64,000 bases of DNA, taken from positions 179,649 to 243,648 of the forward strand of contig JAMDHS010000026.1 of the NCBI GenBank assembly GCA_029717555.1, given 5' to 3'. The notes under the pieces were generated by a model. It did no database searches. It worked only from the letters and a program-made list of their open reading frames with translations, and had not been told where the DNA came from. Made by a program: the position numbers and the translations under genes. How positions within the stretch are numbered: position 1 is the stretch's first letter; each line of letters starts with the position of its first letter. The DNA comes from Peribolospora baueri. Its lineage: Eukaryota > Basidiomycota > Peribolosporomycetes > Peribolosporales > Peribolosporaceae. Below, one piece after another: positions 23,101 to 33,193 of the stretch.

Positions 23101-23222
23101 GCAGCGGCGGAGGCTCTTCTTCCGGAAGGGCTAGCGTGGAGCCTTCGGACCGGAGACTGAGCGTCATGCTCGAAGAGGAGCAGGACGAGTTTGCCAGGAG
23201 CGCCGTTGCGTCTGAGGTTTGA
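17171..23222 (+). CDS. Giant Ser-rich protein with C-terminal PH domain
   Basis: Two exons, 17171..22801 and 22887..23222, join in phase 0 to give about 1988 residues. Residues 1 to about 1700 are Ser/Pro/Thr-rich and probably disordered, with an acidic EEEEEEGGDGGDG patch, HAHAHAHA and HHHHHH runs and a tandem NEEDSNEPS-type repeat. A pleckstrin-homology domain follows at about 1710-1870: it opens with LPPYSCSVHIEGLLPRKMEF, continues with RSWKKQYIVLHGTSIKVFK and ends in the helix DRQVVDWIEALQAA. After the splice comes a poly-Arg tract ([15 protein letters not shown]), then a Gly-rich tail. This layout (PH, then PKF-TLPRRRRR) resembles fungal PH proteins of the yeast YHR131C/YNL144C type, probably membrane-associated through phosphoinositides. 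The function is unknown. The start is uncertain, because another in-frame ATG lies near 17440. Confidence 0.8.
19721..19801 (+). repeat. 27-base in-frame tandem repeat inside PH-protein gene
   Basis: Three copies of a 27-base unit (19721-19747, 19748-19774, 19775-19801) and a partial fourth encode N-E/K-E-D-S-N-E-x-S. The copies differ by only a few bases, so the expansion is recent and keeps the frame. Confidence 0.85.
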
Positions 23223-24611
23223 TGGGTGGCCCAAACCATCCGGGGGCCGGCTTTGCTTCTGCCAAGAGAAGATTTCTTTTCGTTCACCCTCTGGACTCCA
23301 TTCGCTCTGTCCGCTGTTCGCTGTTCGCTGTTCGCTGTTCGCTGTTCGCTGTTCGCTGTTCGCTGTTCGCTGTTCGCTTTTCGCTGTTCACTTTTCGCAC
23401 GCTCGATGTCGTCTTCGCGGAAAACACGTCGCACGCACACGTCGAACACCCCTTTCCCCTTCTCCTTTCCTTTGACATGTTCGCCTCCTCCCTCGCAAGC
23501 TTCTGTCATCCAAGCCTTTTCTTTCATACTTTCTTTCTTGCCGCGCGATCTTGCCAACCTCGTCATCGTTAGTCTTTCACTTCTTCCGCATCTAGCTTTT
23601 GTACTCTCTTTCGACTTGCTCTCCCTCCCTGTCGACAAGTGCGTCACTTGCTCCACCGCTCCCAGGTTTCCCTCGCATGGTCGGTTCAGGTTGTCTGTCA
23701 CCCTCCCTCCCTCCTTCTTGTCTTGTCTTGCTTCCCTGCCTATTCTGGTCATGTTGCCAATTCTCTCCGCACGTCGTCGTTCGTCATTGCATCGCCGGTG
23801 CTCTCTCTCTCTCCGTTGCCCCGGCGTCGAATGCCCAGCCTTTTTGCTTGTTTGTGGCGGTCGTTGTGTTCGTTCCCGCTGCGCCCGTCGCGCAGCCTCC
23901 GGATCCCAGCCAACAGACGGACGGCATGCTTCCATCCTCGGCCGGAGAGAAGTCAAGCTCGCTCGCTGCCGGCCGATCGGCGTTTATTTTATTTATTCAT
24001 TCACGAGGACGCGCATGACGTCGACGTCGACATCGCATCGTCATCGCACTGCGCGTCGTCGGCCTTCCCGGCGGCGAACGGCCGCGATGGCGAACCGGGC
24101 CCATCAGGTCGTCCGTGCCGTTCCCGGAGACGGCTTGTCTTACATTCCAATCGCCATTACTCCCTTGCCCTTTCGCCGCAGGCTCGAACGGGAATGGGCT
24201 CACAGCCGGGGCGAGGACAAGGACGAGGGCGAGGGCGAGGGCGAGGTCGAGGGCGACTAGATGAACGAACTAAGGATGTAAGGAAGAGAGAAGAGAAGGT
24301 GGAGCGGGTGGAGCGGGTGGAGCGGGAGCACAGCACAGCACGTCGAGCTAACCACCGCCACGCCACGCCGCCGGCCGCTCTTTTTGCACCGCCTTACGGC
24401 GCGTGCTTGAGCACAAGCCCGAGCTTTGCTTTGCATCGCATCAACAACTCACCTTTACTTCGACTTGACTTTAGTCGGCGACGTCTTCCAGCGGACCGCA
24501 CAGACAAAGACGCACGGCCGACTCACCTTCCTTAAGCCGGCGCTCACCTCCTCTTCCTTCCCCTACCCTCTCTCTACCGCTTCTCCTTTCACTGATCCAC
24601 GTCTCTCCACC
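23223..24611. other. Intergenic region with heptamer repeat
   Basis: No gene is recognised in these 1.4 kb. The left part is probably the 3' UTR of the PH-domain gene and holds the GCTGTTC repeat array. Long open frames on both strands here are driven by that array and by pyrimidine-rich DNA. The right end is the likely promoter of the PEBP gene. Confidence 0.5.
23313..23397. repeat. GCTGTTC heptanucleotide array
   Basis: Nine perfect copies of GCTGTTC are followed by diverged copies (GCTTTTC, GCTGTTC, ACTTTTC). It begins 91 bases after the stop codon of the PH-domain gene, so it is likely transcribed in the 3' UTR. The order, perfect then decayed, suggests ongoing slippage at one end. Confidence 0.9.
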
Positions 24612-25599
24612 ATGCGCTTCTCCCCTCTTCCTTCTCTTCTCCTCTTCAACACCATTGCCGCGCTCGCCGTCGCCGCGCCCTCGGACCTCACCTGCGCTCC
24701 TTTGTCGGCTCACGCCGTCGACCATGCGCTGTGAGTCGAGTGGACGTTCTCCAAGCGTCCTCTCCTCGACGCGCAGGGAGCCTCTTCTTTAGTATGCTCA
24801 TTCTCGCTCCCCATCATATGCCCCCTCCAGACACACCAGCGGCCTCGGCCCGCCGTACTTCCCAAACCACTTCGCCACCCGCGGCGTGCTCCAGCCTGCT
24901 TTCAATCACTCCGCCTGCGTCCCTCCCGGTACTGCTGTTCCGGACAACCGTAAGTGCGACGACGCGACGGACGGACGAACGGGCGTTTCTCAGCCTGACC
25001 GCCCGACCAACCGTATGCACATATCCTTCTGCGCTCTCTCCAGAGACAGCCTCTCCGCCGACGTTGATCTTCGCTCCATACCACCGCTCCTCCAACGGCC
25101 ACGGCCACGGCCCTTACGTCCTCGCCATGTTTGACGCCGACGCAACCTCCCGACAAAACCCCGCTTTTTCGCCCCTCCTCCACTGGCTTCAGCCTAACCT
25201 GACCTTGAAAGAGGAGAACGGGCAAAAGCTCGTAAACACTTCCGACGCTTGGACGTCTTTCCAGCAGCCCGCACCCGTTGCCGGGTCTGGGCCCCATCGG
25301 TGAGCGAACCGAAAGAGTGGCGCTCGGGATGGCGTCCGAATCAGTCCAGCGACCAAGCCAAGCCATTGATGTCGACTTGCTTTTGTCGGCGCCCATACAG
25401 CTACGTCCTCACTCTCTACACCCAGCCAGCCAACGTCTCCCTCCCCGCTTCAGTACACAACGCACCGGGAGTGACCCTAGCGAACGCGGCCACAAACCCG
25501 CGTGTCCGGTTCGACGTCTCTTCCCTAAACTTAGGCGACCCCATCGCAGCCACTTACTTTACCATCGAGGTTACCAACCTCACTTCTTCTTCCGCCTAA
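24612..25599 (+). CDS. Secreted phosphatidylethanolamine-binding (PEBP) family protein
   Basis: Four exons, 24612..24730, 24831..24949, 25044..25299 and 25401..25599, join in frame to 230 residues. The first encodes a signal peptide: MRFS, a hydrophobic LLLFNTIAALAVA core and a likely cleavage after AVAAP near residue 22. The rest is a PEBP fold: PTLIFAPYHR, YVLAMFDADATSRQNP (the DPDAPxR-like ligand loop), HWLQPNLT, the GSGPHRYV motif (GxHR), FDVSSLNLGDPIAATYFTIEV. Five N-glycosylation sequons (NHS, NLT, NTS, NVS, NLT) fit passage through the secretory pathway. PEBP proteins bind phospholipids or inhibit proteases such as carboxypeptidase Y (yeast Tfs1). Most are cytosolic, so the signal peptide is notable. 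The ligand or target cannot be read from sequence. Confidence 0.9.
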
Positions 25600-26088
25600 C
25601 CGCCGGACGAGACGAGCCCTTCCTAAAATCTTTTGGACGGAGCGGAGATGTATATACCCGTCGTTCGAAAGGAGATTATGTTAGATATGGGCCTTTTTTT
25701 TTTTCTTTTTTTTTCTTTTTTTTTTTTCCCTCGTTCGCTTCGCATTGCTTTAGAACGCCGACGACGACTTTGGACGGACGCTTCAAGGGCGCGCTTGCGC
25801 GTGTATGTATTTTTCACCCATCTCCTTCCCTTCCTCCTTCGAACGAGACCGGAGGGAGAATTTCCCAAGCCGCATTTCTGGTCAGAGATGTTCCACAACC
25901 CGACAGACCGGTATGGTATGGTATGGCCGTCCGCGATTCGAGCTCAGTACGACAATCAGTGGCACACACCTCTTTAGAAAAAGAGGAAATGACCTGTCTT
26001 CTCGTCCTCCTTCTCGTCCATCTGGGTTGCAAAAACGTCTAATAATATGTCTGTCTCCCGGCCATCCAGTCCGAACAAGGCCCATCCT
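25600..26088. other. Convergent 3' region PEBP/MSY1 with long T-rich tract
   Basis: This 489-base region lies between two converging stop codons and contains no recognisable gene. A nearly pure T tract interrupted by single C bases runs from about 25693 to 25730, roughly 90 bases after the PEBP stop. Confidence 0.5.
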
Positions 26089-28534
26089 TCAATCGACGTA
26101 AATGATCCGATGCTCCTTCTTTCCGATCCTCAAGACCGCCAACCTGCCGTCCAGCAGGTCTTCGCCCCGCAGAACCGCGTTCGCGTCCTTCATTGCCCGG
26201 TTGTTCAGGTAGAGGCCGCCTGAAGTGAGGGCTTTGCGGGCCTCGCCTTGGGAAAGCGGCGAAAGAAGAGCGAACGACTTCGGAGTCAGAAAGAAAAAAA
26301 AAGAAACCAGGGCACACGCAAGACGCCGACAAAGCCGCGTCTCTCTCATCGTCTCACCTCTACTCCTCGTGGCCCCGACCTCAGCGGCCAGCTTAGTGAT
26401 AGACTGATCCAGCACGGCTTGGCTCGGTAGGTGAATCAGCCTGGGATCGTCTCGGAAGGCATGTAACACGTCCTGCGCTTTGAGGTCTTCGAGAGAAGTG
26501 GAAAACAGGACCTGAGTCGCTGTGAGCGCCGCCGATAGACCTTCGGCTGCTCAGTTTCGAATGGAGCGCGTAAAAAGGATTGTGAAAGACGTCAGTTCCA
26601 TCGACCAGCCTCGCGTGCCTGTGGCCGATGACTTATTTCTGGAGGAATTGAATCTGGACATGCCACTCACGTCCGTGAACGAGCTCAGTCACTTCCGACG
26701 CCAAGAGCTTCTGGCCATGCCGCAAATGCGGAGCCTCCTGTGTGTGGACGACGCGGTGCCGAATGATCGATTTCAGACTTGCGTGTTTCACGTTACGCTC
26801 ACGAAAACTTGCCGCCAACACTCACAGCATGTCGCGCTTCGGCTTCGGCGACCTGCTCGACCGGCAGAAGAGTCAGCATGCGCAAGTACCGGCCGACGTC
26901 GGCGTCGGCGGTGCGTAGGAAGAACTGCGTGCGTGGGAGGAGAGATAAAAACGTAAAAAAGCTGTCAGTTTATATGTCATGATTAGAAGGAAGTGTATAA
27001 AAAGCTGTGACATCGATGTCAAGCAAACGGGACGCAAACCGACGACCGTGGGCTTGTCCCCGTTCGCTCGTCTCGCACACTCGACTCGCCTGGTAAAAGT
27101 CGAAATAGGTGGTCATGCCCGGATGGAGCCATACCGCGTTGCCGGCCGACTTTCCAAACTTTGCCCCAGAGGCCGTGGTGAGCAGGGGAAGCGTCACGCC
27201 AAACGCCTCGTCTTCTCCTCCCTCCGCCTCCACATCCGCCTCCGAGTACGCCTCTGAGCTCTGCGGTCCCTTGGCGGCCGTCTCGGCTGCTCTTTTACGC
27301 CTCATGAGCTCGATTCCCGCGACGATGTTCCCCCATTGATCGCTCCCGCCCAGTTGGACCGTCACGTCGTTCTGTGAGCGCAGAACAGAAAAGTCGTAGG
27401 CTTGAAGGAGCTGATATGAAAACTCCGTGAAGGAGATGCCGGAGGACGAGGATAGGCGAGCTTTGACACTGGATGGGCGAACGTCGAAAGGGATGTTGAA
27501 GAAAGGTGAGCAAGCATGTGCAGACCTACGAAAGCGAGCCCGGTGCGGTGAGTCCCTCACCTGTCCTTCGAAAGCATATTGCCCACCCTTGCAAACTTTC
27601 CCACGTCCCTCAAGAATTCCAGCACCCCAAGTCCCCCAAACCATTCTAGGTTGTTTCGCACCAGCACTCTGCCTTTACTCCTACCCGAAGCAGGCAACTC
27701 GCGCTTAGCAGCGTATTCCTCAGCGCGAGAGAAGAAGAGGTGCACCTGTTCGGTGATGGAGGCGATGTTGGAGGAAAGCTCATCGGAAGAGAGGGAGCGA
27801 CGCTCGGTAGACCGGCCGGAGGGGTCGCCTATCGAGCCAGTTGCGCCGCCAATCTGCGGTTGAGACGAGCCAGCTCGTAGGTGTTAGCTACTGAGACACC
27901 CACTGGGAGAGCAAAAAAGCGGGTGGAAGGAGGAGGGCGAACTTACGAGCGCTACGACGTCGTGCCCGGAGAGCTGGAAGTGGAGCAGCCCGAGCAGGGC
28001 CAACAGATTTCCAACGTGAAGCGAGCGTGCGGAAGGATCTACGCCGAGATAGATGGAGCGCCGGGAAGATATGTGATTTTCGACGTCCGGTCTATAGAGA
28101 TGGTGAAATCCGCACAGGACGAGGATGGAAGGCAAGCAGGAGACAAGGGTTCGAACGGCCTCAGCGGTTTCCATAGCTCAATAGCGGTTACACAGCAAGT
28201 AACCGACGTACGAAGTGACAGCCTGGACCATCCCTCTCCTCTCCAGCTCTCCGAGGAGAGACATTTTAATGCCTTCCGTTGGCCTTGCTCTCAGCTCATC
28301 TCCCCTCTTCGCTTCCGCCGGGCTTGCTCCCGTGGCAATACTCCGCCGGCACACGAAGCATTCAGGGGGCAACGACGACCAAGGTGAAAACACTCGAGAG
28401 GTCCCCGGCCATACACGTGGTCGGGCTGCCGCAAGGGCTGCGACGGCTGTTGTCCGAGAGGTGGAAAGCAAAGAGGTCATCGAAGGCTCATTCGAGCGAA
28501 CGCGAACCAGAGCCCGAGGGATTGGGTGTCGCAT
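26089..28534 (-). CDS. MSY1: Mitochondrial tyrosyl-tRNA synthetase
   Basis: This class I synthetase charges mitochondrial tRNA-Tyr. Eight exons join in frame: 28534..28212, 28091..27947, 27853..27561, 27468..27090, 26924..26826, 26737..26671, 26546..26358 and 26246..26089, about 550 residues. The N-terminus (MRHPIPRALVRVRS) is basic and Ser/Arg-rich, as expected of a mitochondrial presequence. The HIGH-like signature is SLHVGN in LGVDPSARSLHVGNLLAL; next come IGGATGSIGDPSGRS, the tyrosine pocket QLGGSDQWGNIVAGIELM, and the KMSKS-like KFGKSAGNAVWL. The C-terminal S4-like RNA-binding part has GEARKALTSGGLYLNN. The intron between exons 4 and 5 has a GC donor. The acceptor of exon 7 could lie three bases upstream. 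Its start faces RIB3. Confidence 0.92.
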
Positions 28535-29050
28535 TTTGAAGACTGCGGCTGCAGATCGTCCCCTCGCACTCAGGCGAAAGCTGCGGCAGATGGCTTCGCT
28601 GTGCGCCCCTCGCCCTTTTTCGATCGCACACGCAGGCGATTGTACGAGTATCGACATGAAGCCGGGGGGCTCGGACAGGACACAACGCGCATGTGTGTGT
28701 CTCTACAGATGGCGATCCCGTATGCTCATCTTTCCCTGCGTGGTGGTCAGTCAGTTCACCCACGCATTCTCGAAAAGAGAAGACTCCGCTTTGTCATTCG
28801 TGGGCCGGCCGAGCGCGGCGATAAGAGGGCATCCACGTGGCGTCATCAGGGCCGGCGCGGAAAAGAGCCGAGATCCGAGAAGAACGCAACCAAGTCAGAT
28901 ATCCGGTGGTGTCGGCACCGACGGATGGTCGTCTCCCTTTCTTCCTCCTCGACTCGGTAGGACCTGACTTGCAGAGGAGGATTTATACAGCGTCTGCCGT
29001 CTCCAACCCACCGCCTTTGCCTCCGTCTCCCCCTTCTTTGCTCTTTTTCC
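28535..29050. promoter_or_regulatory. Shared upstream region MSY1/RIB3
   Basis: These 516 bases separate two genes transcribed away from each other, so both promoters should be here. The right half is pyrimidine-rich toward RIB3 (CCGCCTTTGCCTCCGTCTCCCCCTTC). No further gene or clear factor site was seen. Confidence 0.45.
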
Positions 29051-30358
29051 ATGCCCACACGAACTCCAGCGAACGCAGCAGCTGATCTGAGCGCTACTGG
29101 CACGCGCAACATGCCCGACCATTCCAATGGCGTATCATCCTCCCCCCCGTCCACGTCCATGTCCAAACCGTCGGCATCGGCCTCCCATCATGGCGCATCC
29201 GCCTTCTCCTCCATTCCCGAGGCGGTCGAAGCGATAAAGCGTGGAGAGTTTGTTGTCGTGCTGGACGACGAGGATCGGGAGAACGAGGGGGATCTCATTT
29301 GCGCTGCCAGCGAGTGCTCCACTGAGATGATGGCTTGGATGATCAGACATACCAGGTGTGCTTGGGGTTGTATGGAGACACCCCGTGCTGTTGTGGCCTT
29401 CAATGCCTTGGGCCCACCCTTTACTGACAATCTCCTTGGTTGCTCGCTTTCTTCCTCCATCTGGGGGCCCACCCACGCAGCGGTTATGTATGTATCTCCC
29501 TCCCCAAATCTCGGTTAGACGAACTTGAGATCCCCATGATGGTGCCCAACAACACGGAGAAGCACCGCACGGCCTACACCATCACCGTCGATTACAAGCA
29601 CGGTGCGTTCCGCCTGTTCCTCTTCCTTAAATCGTCCGCTGTGCGACAGATGACAAGTCACATTCAGAGCAGGTATGCTCATTCGCACCCCAGTTCCAGG
29701 CTGACCCACTCTTCTCGATCTTCTTCCCGTTGCCTTGCTGGCCCCCGTCCAGGCACGACGACGGGCATCTCCGCCGCGGATCGCTCCTTGACGGCACGCA
29801 AGCTTGCCCCACCGCGAACCTCGACCTCGTCGGCTGGTCCGCCGGTGGAACGGGGACACGACGCGACGCTCGAATCGGCAGCCACTGCGGCCGACTTCAC
29901 CAGGCCAGGTCATATGGTCCCGTTGAGGTACACGGACGGGGGGGTGCTGGAGAGGAAGGGGCACACGGAAGCCGCTGTCGGTGCGTGCGGGGCTCCATGC
30001 GGACCTCTTTGCTGCTCTTGCAATTCCACGCTCATGCCGTGCCCCTCCCTCATTCCTGTCCCTTTCTTTACCCCCTCCCCCTCCCCTTCCCCTTCCCCTG
30101 ACCCCAGATCTCTGCTTGCTCGCCTCCCTTCCCCCCGCGGGCCTCCTCTGCGAGCTCGTGACCCCCAACGATCCCCAAGGCCGCATCGCAGCGCGAGACC
30201 AGTGCTTTGGTTTCGCCAGAGAGCACGGCCTCAAGGTCATCACCATCGAGGCGCTCAGGAGGTACAGGCTCGACGAGGCGAGCTCCGGCCATGGAATCGT
30301 TGAGAGAGGATTGGAGATGGAGAAAAGGAGAGCGTCCGCGCACGCGAACGGATTCTAA
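29051..30358 (+). CDS. RIB3: 3,4-dihydroxy-2-butanone 4-phosphate synthase (riboflavin synthesis)
   Basis: Rib3 converts ribulose 5-phosphate to 3,4-dihydroxy-2-butanone 4-phosphate plus formate, supplying the four-carbon unit of riboflavin. Four exons, 29051..29355, 29481..29602, 29753..29980 and 30108..30358, join in frame to 301 residues. Family signatures are [16 protein letters not shown] (the acidic metal and substrate loop), [41 protein letters not shown], and GHTEAAVDLC. The C-terminus reads [18 protein letters not shown]. The N-terminal 55 residues or so are Ser/Pro-rich and absent from the 208-residue yeast enzyme. A second in-frame ATG at 29111 would shorten the protein by 20 residues. 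There is no fused GTP cyclohydrolase II domain, the usual fungal state. The product feeds FMN and FAD supply. Confidence 0.95.
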
Positions 30359-30842
30359 GCGGGCAGAAGTCTAGTGTTGAGCACGTAGCTCGCTACTGGC
30401 CGAAGCGCTGGAATGGACTCGGACGATTCTCTTTCGCTGGTTTTCCACCCTGCCTCTGTTTCCTGTGGGCCTCTTTGCTCTTCGCTTTCCTTGTTTGCTT
30501 GCTCTCCCGCCCGCTCGCTCGCTCGCTCGTCATGCTCGTATGAGCTCGTCTCGCGTCTCCTGGTCGCGTTCCTCTTGGGTTCATTCCCATCGGCCCGCCT
30601 TTCCGGCTGTTTCTCATCATCTCTCCGCTCAATCCCCATGTGGGTCTTGTGCTCTCCGCCTCCGGCCCTTACTCTGTCTCACGCCAACCCGTAGAACATC
30701 AATTGTAGCAACGTCTACCCTCGCTTTATTGACTCCTTAACGAACGGGTGGACGCAAGGGTTCTAGGATGCCTTTGAGCGGGCGACTTGACGTCGATTTG
30801 GACTTGTCACGACCACGAGAGAAGCGTAAGGCCGGAACTCTT
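30359..30842. other. Convergent 3' region RIB3/BOL3
   Basis: The genes on both sides end here and no third gene is seen. Short frames on either strand contain only Ser/Arg-rich sequence. Confidence 0.5.
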
Positions 30843-31636
30843 TCATTGCTCGGCCATCGTCTTGAGCTGGACGACGGGTATTAAGAGCGAAACCCGAATG
30901 AGCAAAAAGCAACGGGCGCAGCGGTGACCCAGAGAAACAGATTCAGATCGTCCGTACGACACAGCACACCCACCTGGAGACCATGAATGCCCTTAATATC
31001 GTCCTTGAGCACCTCGTTTACGAGCCGGTGCTGCTTGATCGTCGTCAGGCCGGCGAACTTTTTGGAGACGATCGTAATCGCGTAAAAGTCGCCGCATCCG
31101 CCTTGTCCATGTTTGCGTTGGTTGGCGATGGCGAAGCCAAGGCACGAAATGTGCAATCGTTCGAGGAGGCCAGAAGAAAATAGAGGAGAGAGGAAGCGAA
31201 GCGTAGGTCCAAGAATGAGTTAGACGGTCATTGCGCGGCGGAACGATTTGCCTTACTCACCGCTAACGTCCATGACCTGCAGCTCACTGGGCTCGAATGC
31301 TTCGCTGAGCTTTTCAAATATGCGCCGTTCTCCCTCTCCTAAAGACTCGTGCGCTCCCACATTCGACTCTTTGGCCCTGAGCGAGGAGGAAGTGAAGGTA
31401 CGAGTGGAAGACGAGAAGACAGGTGCCGCTCTCGCACCTGGTCGAACGAGGGCGAGGGCGAAGCGAGAGGAGGACGAGAAGAGTCGACTTCCGATGATAG
31501 CCCGATAACTAGAAGGTGTCGAACACACGGGAAAAGAAGAAAAGAAGGCCACGGAGGTGGGAGCCATCCTGCGCGGGCGGAGTGAGCGGGCGGCAGCCGC
31601 GAGTCGCGGCGACGAAGCAGAGGCGGTGAAGAACAT
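30843..31636 (-). CDS. BOL3: BolA-like protein 3, mitochondrial Fe-S cluster transfer factor
   Basis: Bol3 helps deliver [4Fe-4S] clusters to mitochondrial proteins such as lipoate synthase and complex II, together with Nfu1 and Grx5. Three exons, 31636..31261, 31101..30974 and a 24-base last exon 30866..30843, join in frame to 175 residues. The first 100 or so residues are Ser/Arg/Ala-rich (MFFTASASS, RPRRMAPTS), consistent with a mitochondrial presequence plus linker. The BolA fold follows: GEGERRIFEKLSEAFEPSELQVMDVSGGCGDFYAITIV, KKFAGL, KQHRLVNEVLKDDIKGIHGLQ. The cysteine in GGCGDF is the residue that marks the Bol3 type, and HRLVNE carries the invariant histidine cluster ligand. The tail is LKTMAEQ. 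Confidence 0.9.
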
Positions 31637-32417
31637 GATATAAGAACGAGACGGCGGAGGCGATGTGGCACGAAGCGAACGACGGTGTCTGCCTGGCGTC
31701 ACCGAAACACAGAATGTAGAATCGAGACTGGCACGAAGGAAGAACGAAGGAAGAAGTGGGCCTGGAGGGGGAGAGAGAGCCGAGCTTCGGGCCGCCGCAG
31801 TCGTTTCGGGGACGATGGGTGGACGACGCGCTAAAGACGTCTTCGATGTCACACAAGCAGGTCGGCGACAGGACACGCTTCATCTCGCCTCCCCTCCCAA
31901 TGAACCTCTTCCATCTCCTGATGCATCTTGTCCGATGTGGGACTGCTGAACGGAATGCATTTCAAGCGATCGTCAACTTCTTCTTGTCGAGGCACTCGCA
32001 ACGTACGGATCGCCCTGGGCCGACGACGCCCGACTTGCTGTGCGCGCTGAGAAAGCTGTGCGACAAGAATTTGATCGGTCATGTTGGACGCTGAATCGAG
32101 TTATGGGCATATTGGAAGCCGTCGAAGGCGGAAGCAGGATGGGCGGTGCTCAGAAAGAGTCACGCTTGGGAGCCATGACATGACTGCTCACGGCAAGATA
32201 CCCGAACAACATGTACTCCTCCATGGACGCAACGCAAGGGGTGATTGGCATGTCTACAAGTGGCCGCGACGAACGTATTATACTGATACAGAGGCCCCTT
32301 ATTCCAAGCAGGTAGAACCGGACAGCAGTCTACAGCGAGCGCTGCGTGTATTCGCCGAAGCGGGCTCTGGGACATTTTCCACCGACCTGTGGACCGAGAC
32401 GGAGACAAAGGTCTCGC
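31637..32417. other. Upstream region of BOL3
   Basis: No gene is recognised. The first few hundred bases presumably hold the BOL3 promoter. A plus-strand frame of about 117 codons near 32081-32434 has no domain-like features. Confidence 0.45.
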
Positions 32418-32844
32418 TCAGCTGGAGGGGGTGACGTCGAACTTGACTGCGGCAACGTTGGAGATAAGTGTGGGAGGGTAGTTGGGATACTCCGAGATGA
32501 CGGCTTCAGCCGTACCGTTGACAGCGAAGACGATCAGTTCGTTCTCGCCGGCCGGGAAGACGGGCTTGCCAACGAGCCAGGCGCTCTGGAACTGGGCTTC
32601 CTTTCCTGCGCCGACGGAGGGGATGACAAGGCGCGGACTGTGGGTGACGCGCTACTTGGGCTCCGTGAGAGACGGTGACTTAACTACTCGGCAACGCGCA
32701 AGGCGCAGGTCCTAGCAGGCACTGCCCCGGTGTGGACAGAGGACATGGTCGGGGTGACTACTAACACACAGCAGCCGGGACGAGAGGCGCGGCATGCGCT
32801 GCTGGGCAGTCTGTAGTACCGAAGGACGACTTGGTGCTCTTCAT
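32418..32844 (-). CDS. Possible small gene or gene remnant, unknown product
   Basis: The frame from 32651 to 32418 encodes 77 residues with strongly C-ending codons and beta-strand-like composition (QSAWLVGKPVFPAGENELIVFAV, NGTAEAVISEYPNYPP, VAAVKFDVTPSS). That looks like real coding sequence rather than noise. It can be joined in phase 0 through a GTGTGT donor after 32770 and a CAAGTAG acceptor to a 25-codon exon starting at an ATG at 32844, giving 102 residues in all. That first exon (MKSTKSS) is not a convincing signal peptide. The piece may instead be the truncated 3' end of a lost gene, next to the 5S locus. I do not recognise the family. Confidence 0.35.
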
Positions 32845-33035
32845 TTAAACGTGATCGTAGCAGGCGGTGTCGGACAAAAGGTGACCGCAGCAAGCAGAGC
32901 TTGCCCCGACGGAGCGAGGTCAAGAACGGGTCCACCCGCTGGAAGGGACTCCACCTGGAGGAAACGTACATACATACATCGCCGACGAGACGAGACGACA
33001 GAGTGAGCGGGACGAGTGCCCGCACCTGAATGGGG

Positions 33036-33043
33036 TATAAAAT
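33036..33043 (+). promoter_or_regulatory. TATA-like box upstream of 5S rRNA
   Basis: TATAAAAT begins 29 bases before the predicted 5S start. An upstream TATA element at this distance aids TFIIIB placement in several fungi, whereas classical 5S genes rely on internal boxes only. Confidence 0.55.
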
Positions 33044-33064
33044 GTCAACCGCACTGTACCCAGT

Positions 33065-33182
33065 ATCTGCGGCCATAGGACCATGAAAGCACTGCATCCC
33101 GTCCGATCTGCAAAGTTAAGCATGGTACCGTTGAGTCAGTACTGCGGTGGGGGACCACGCGGGAATCCTCAATGCTGCAGTT
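33065..33182 (+). rRNA. 5S ribosomal RNA
   Basis: The 118-base segment matches eukaryotic 5S rRNA along its length: GCGGCCATAGGACCATGAAA, then CATCCCGTCCGATCTGC, AGTTAAGCATGG, and GGTGGGGGACCACGCGGGAA followed by TCCT. The ends form helix I: bases 65-72 pair with 175-182 (with one T-T mismatch at the second pair), which sets the boundaries. The conserved internal control region for TFIIIA/TFIIIC is present. A TATA-like box lies upstream and T-runs downstream. It is a single copy, outside any rDNA unit, between BOL3 and the 3' end of COQ6 and on the opposite strand to both. Compared with common fungal 5S, it carries base changes in stem III (CATGGTACCGTTGAG), so it could be a variant or pseudogene copy, although helix I still pairs. 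Confidence 0.93.
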
Positions 33183-33193
33183 CATTTACTTTA

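Noticed and set aside
17249-23956. Long minus-strand open frames (613, 534 and 582 codons) opposite the PH-domain gene
   Set aside because: They mirror the GC-rich third codon positions of the plus-strand gene, encode Arg/Gly-rich low-complexity sequence, and the plus strand carries the recognisable PH domain and splice junction.
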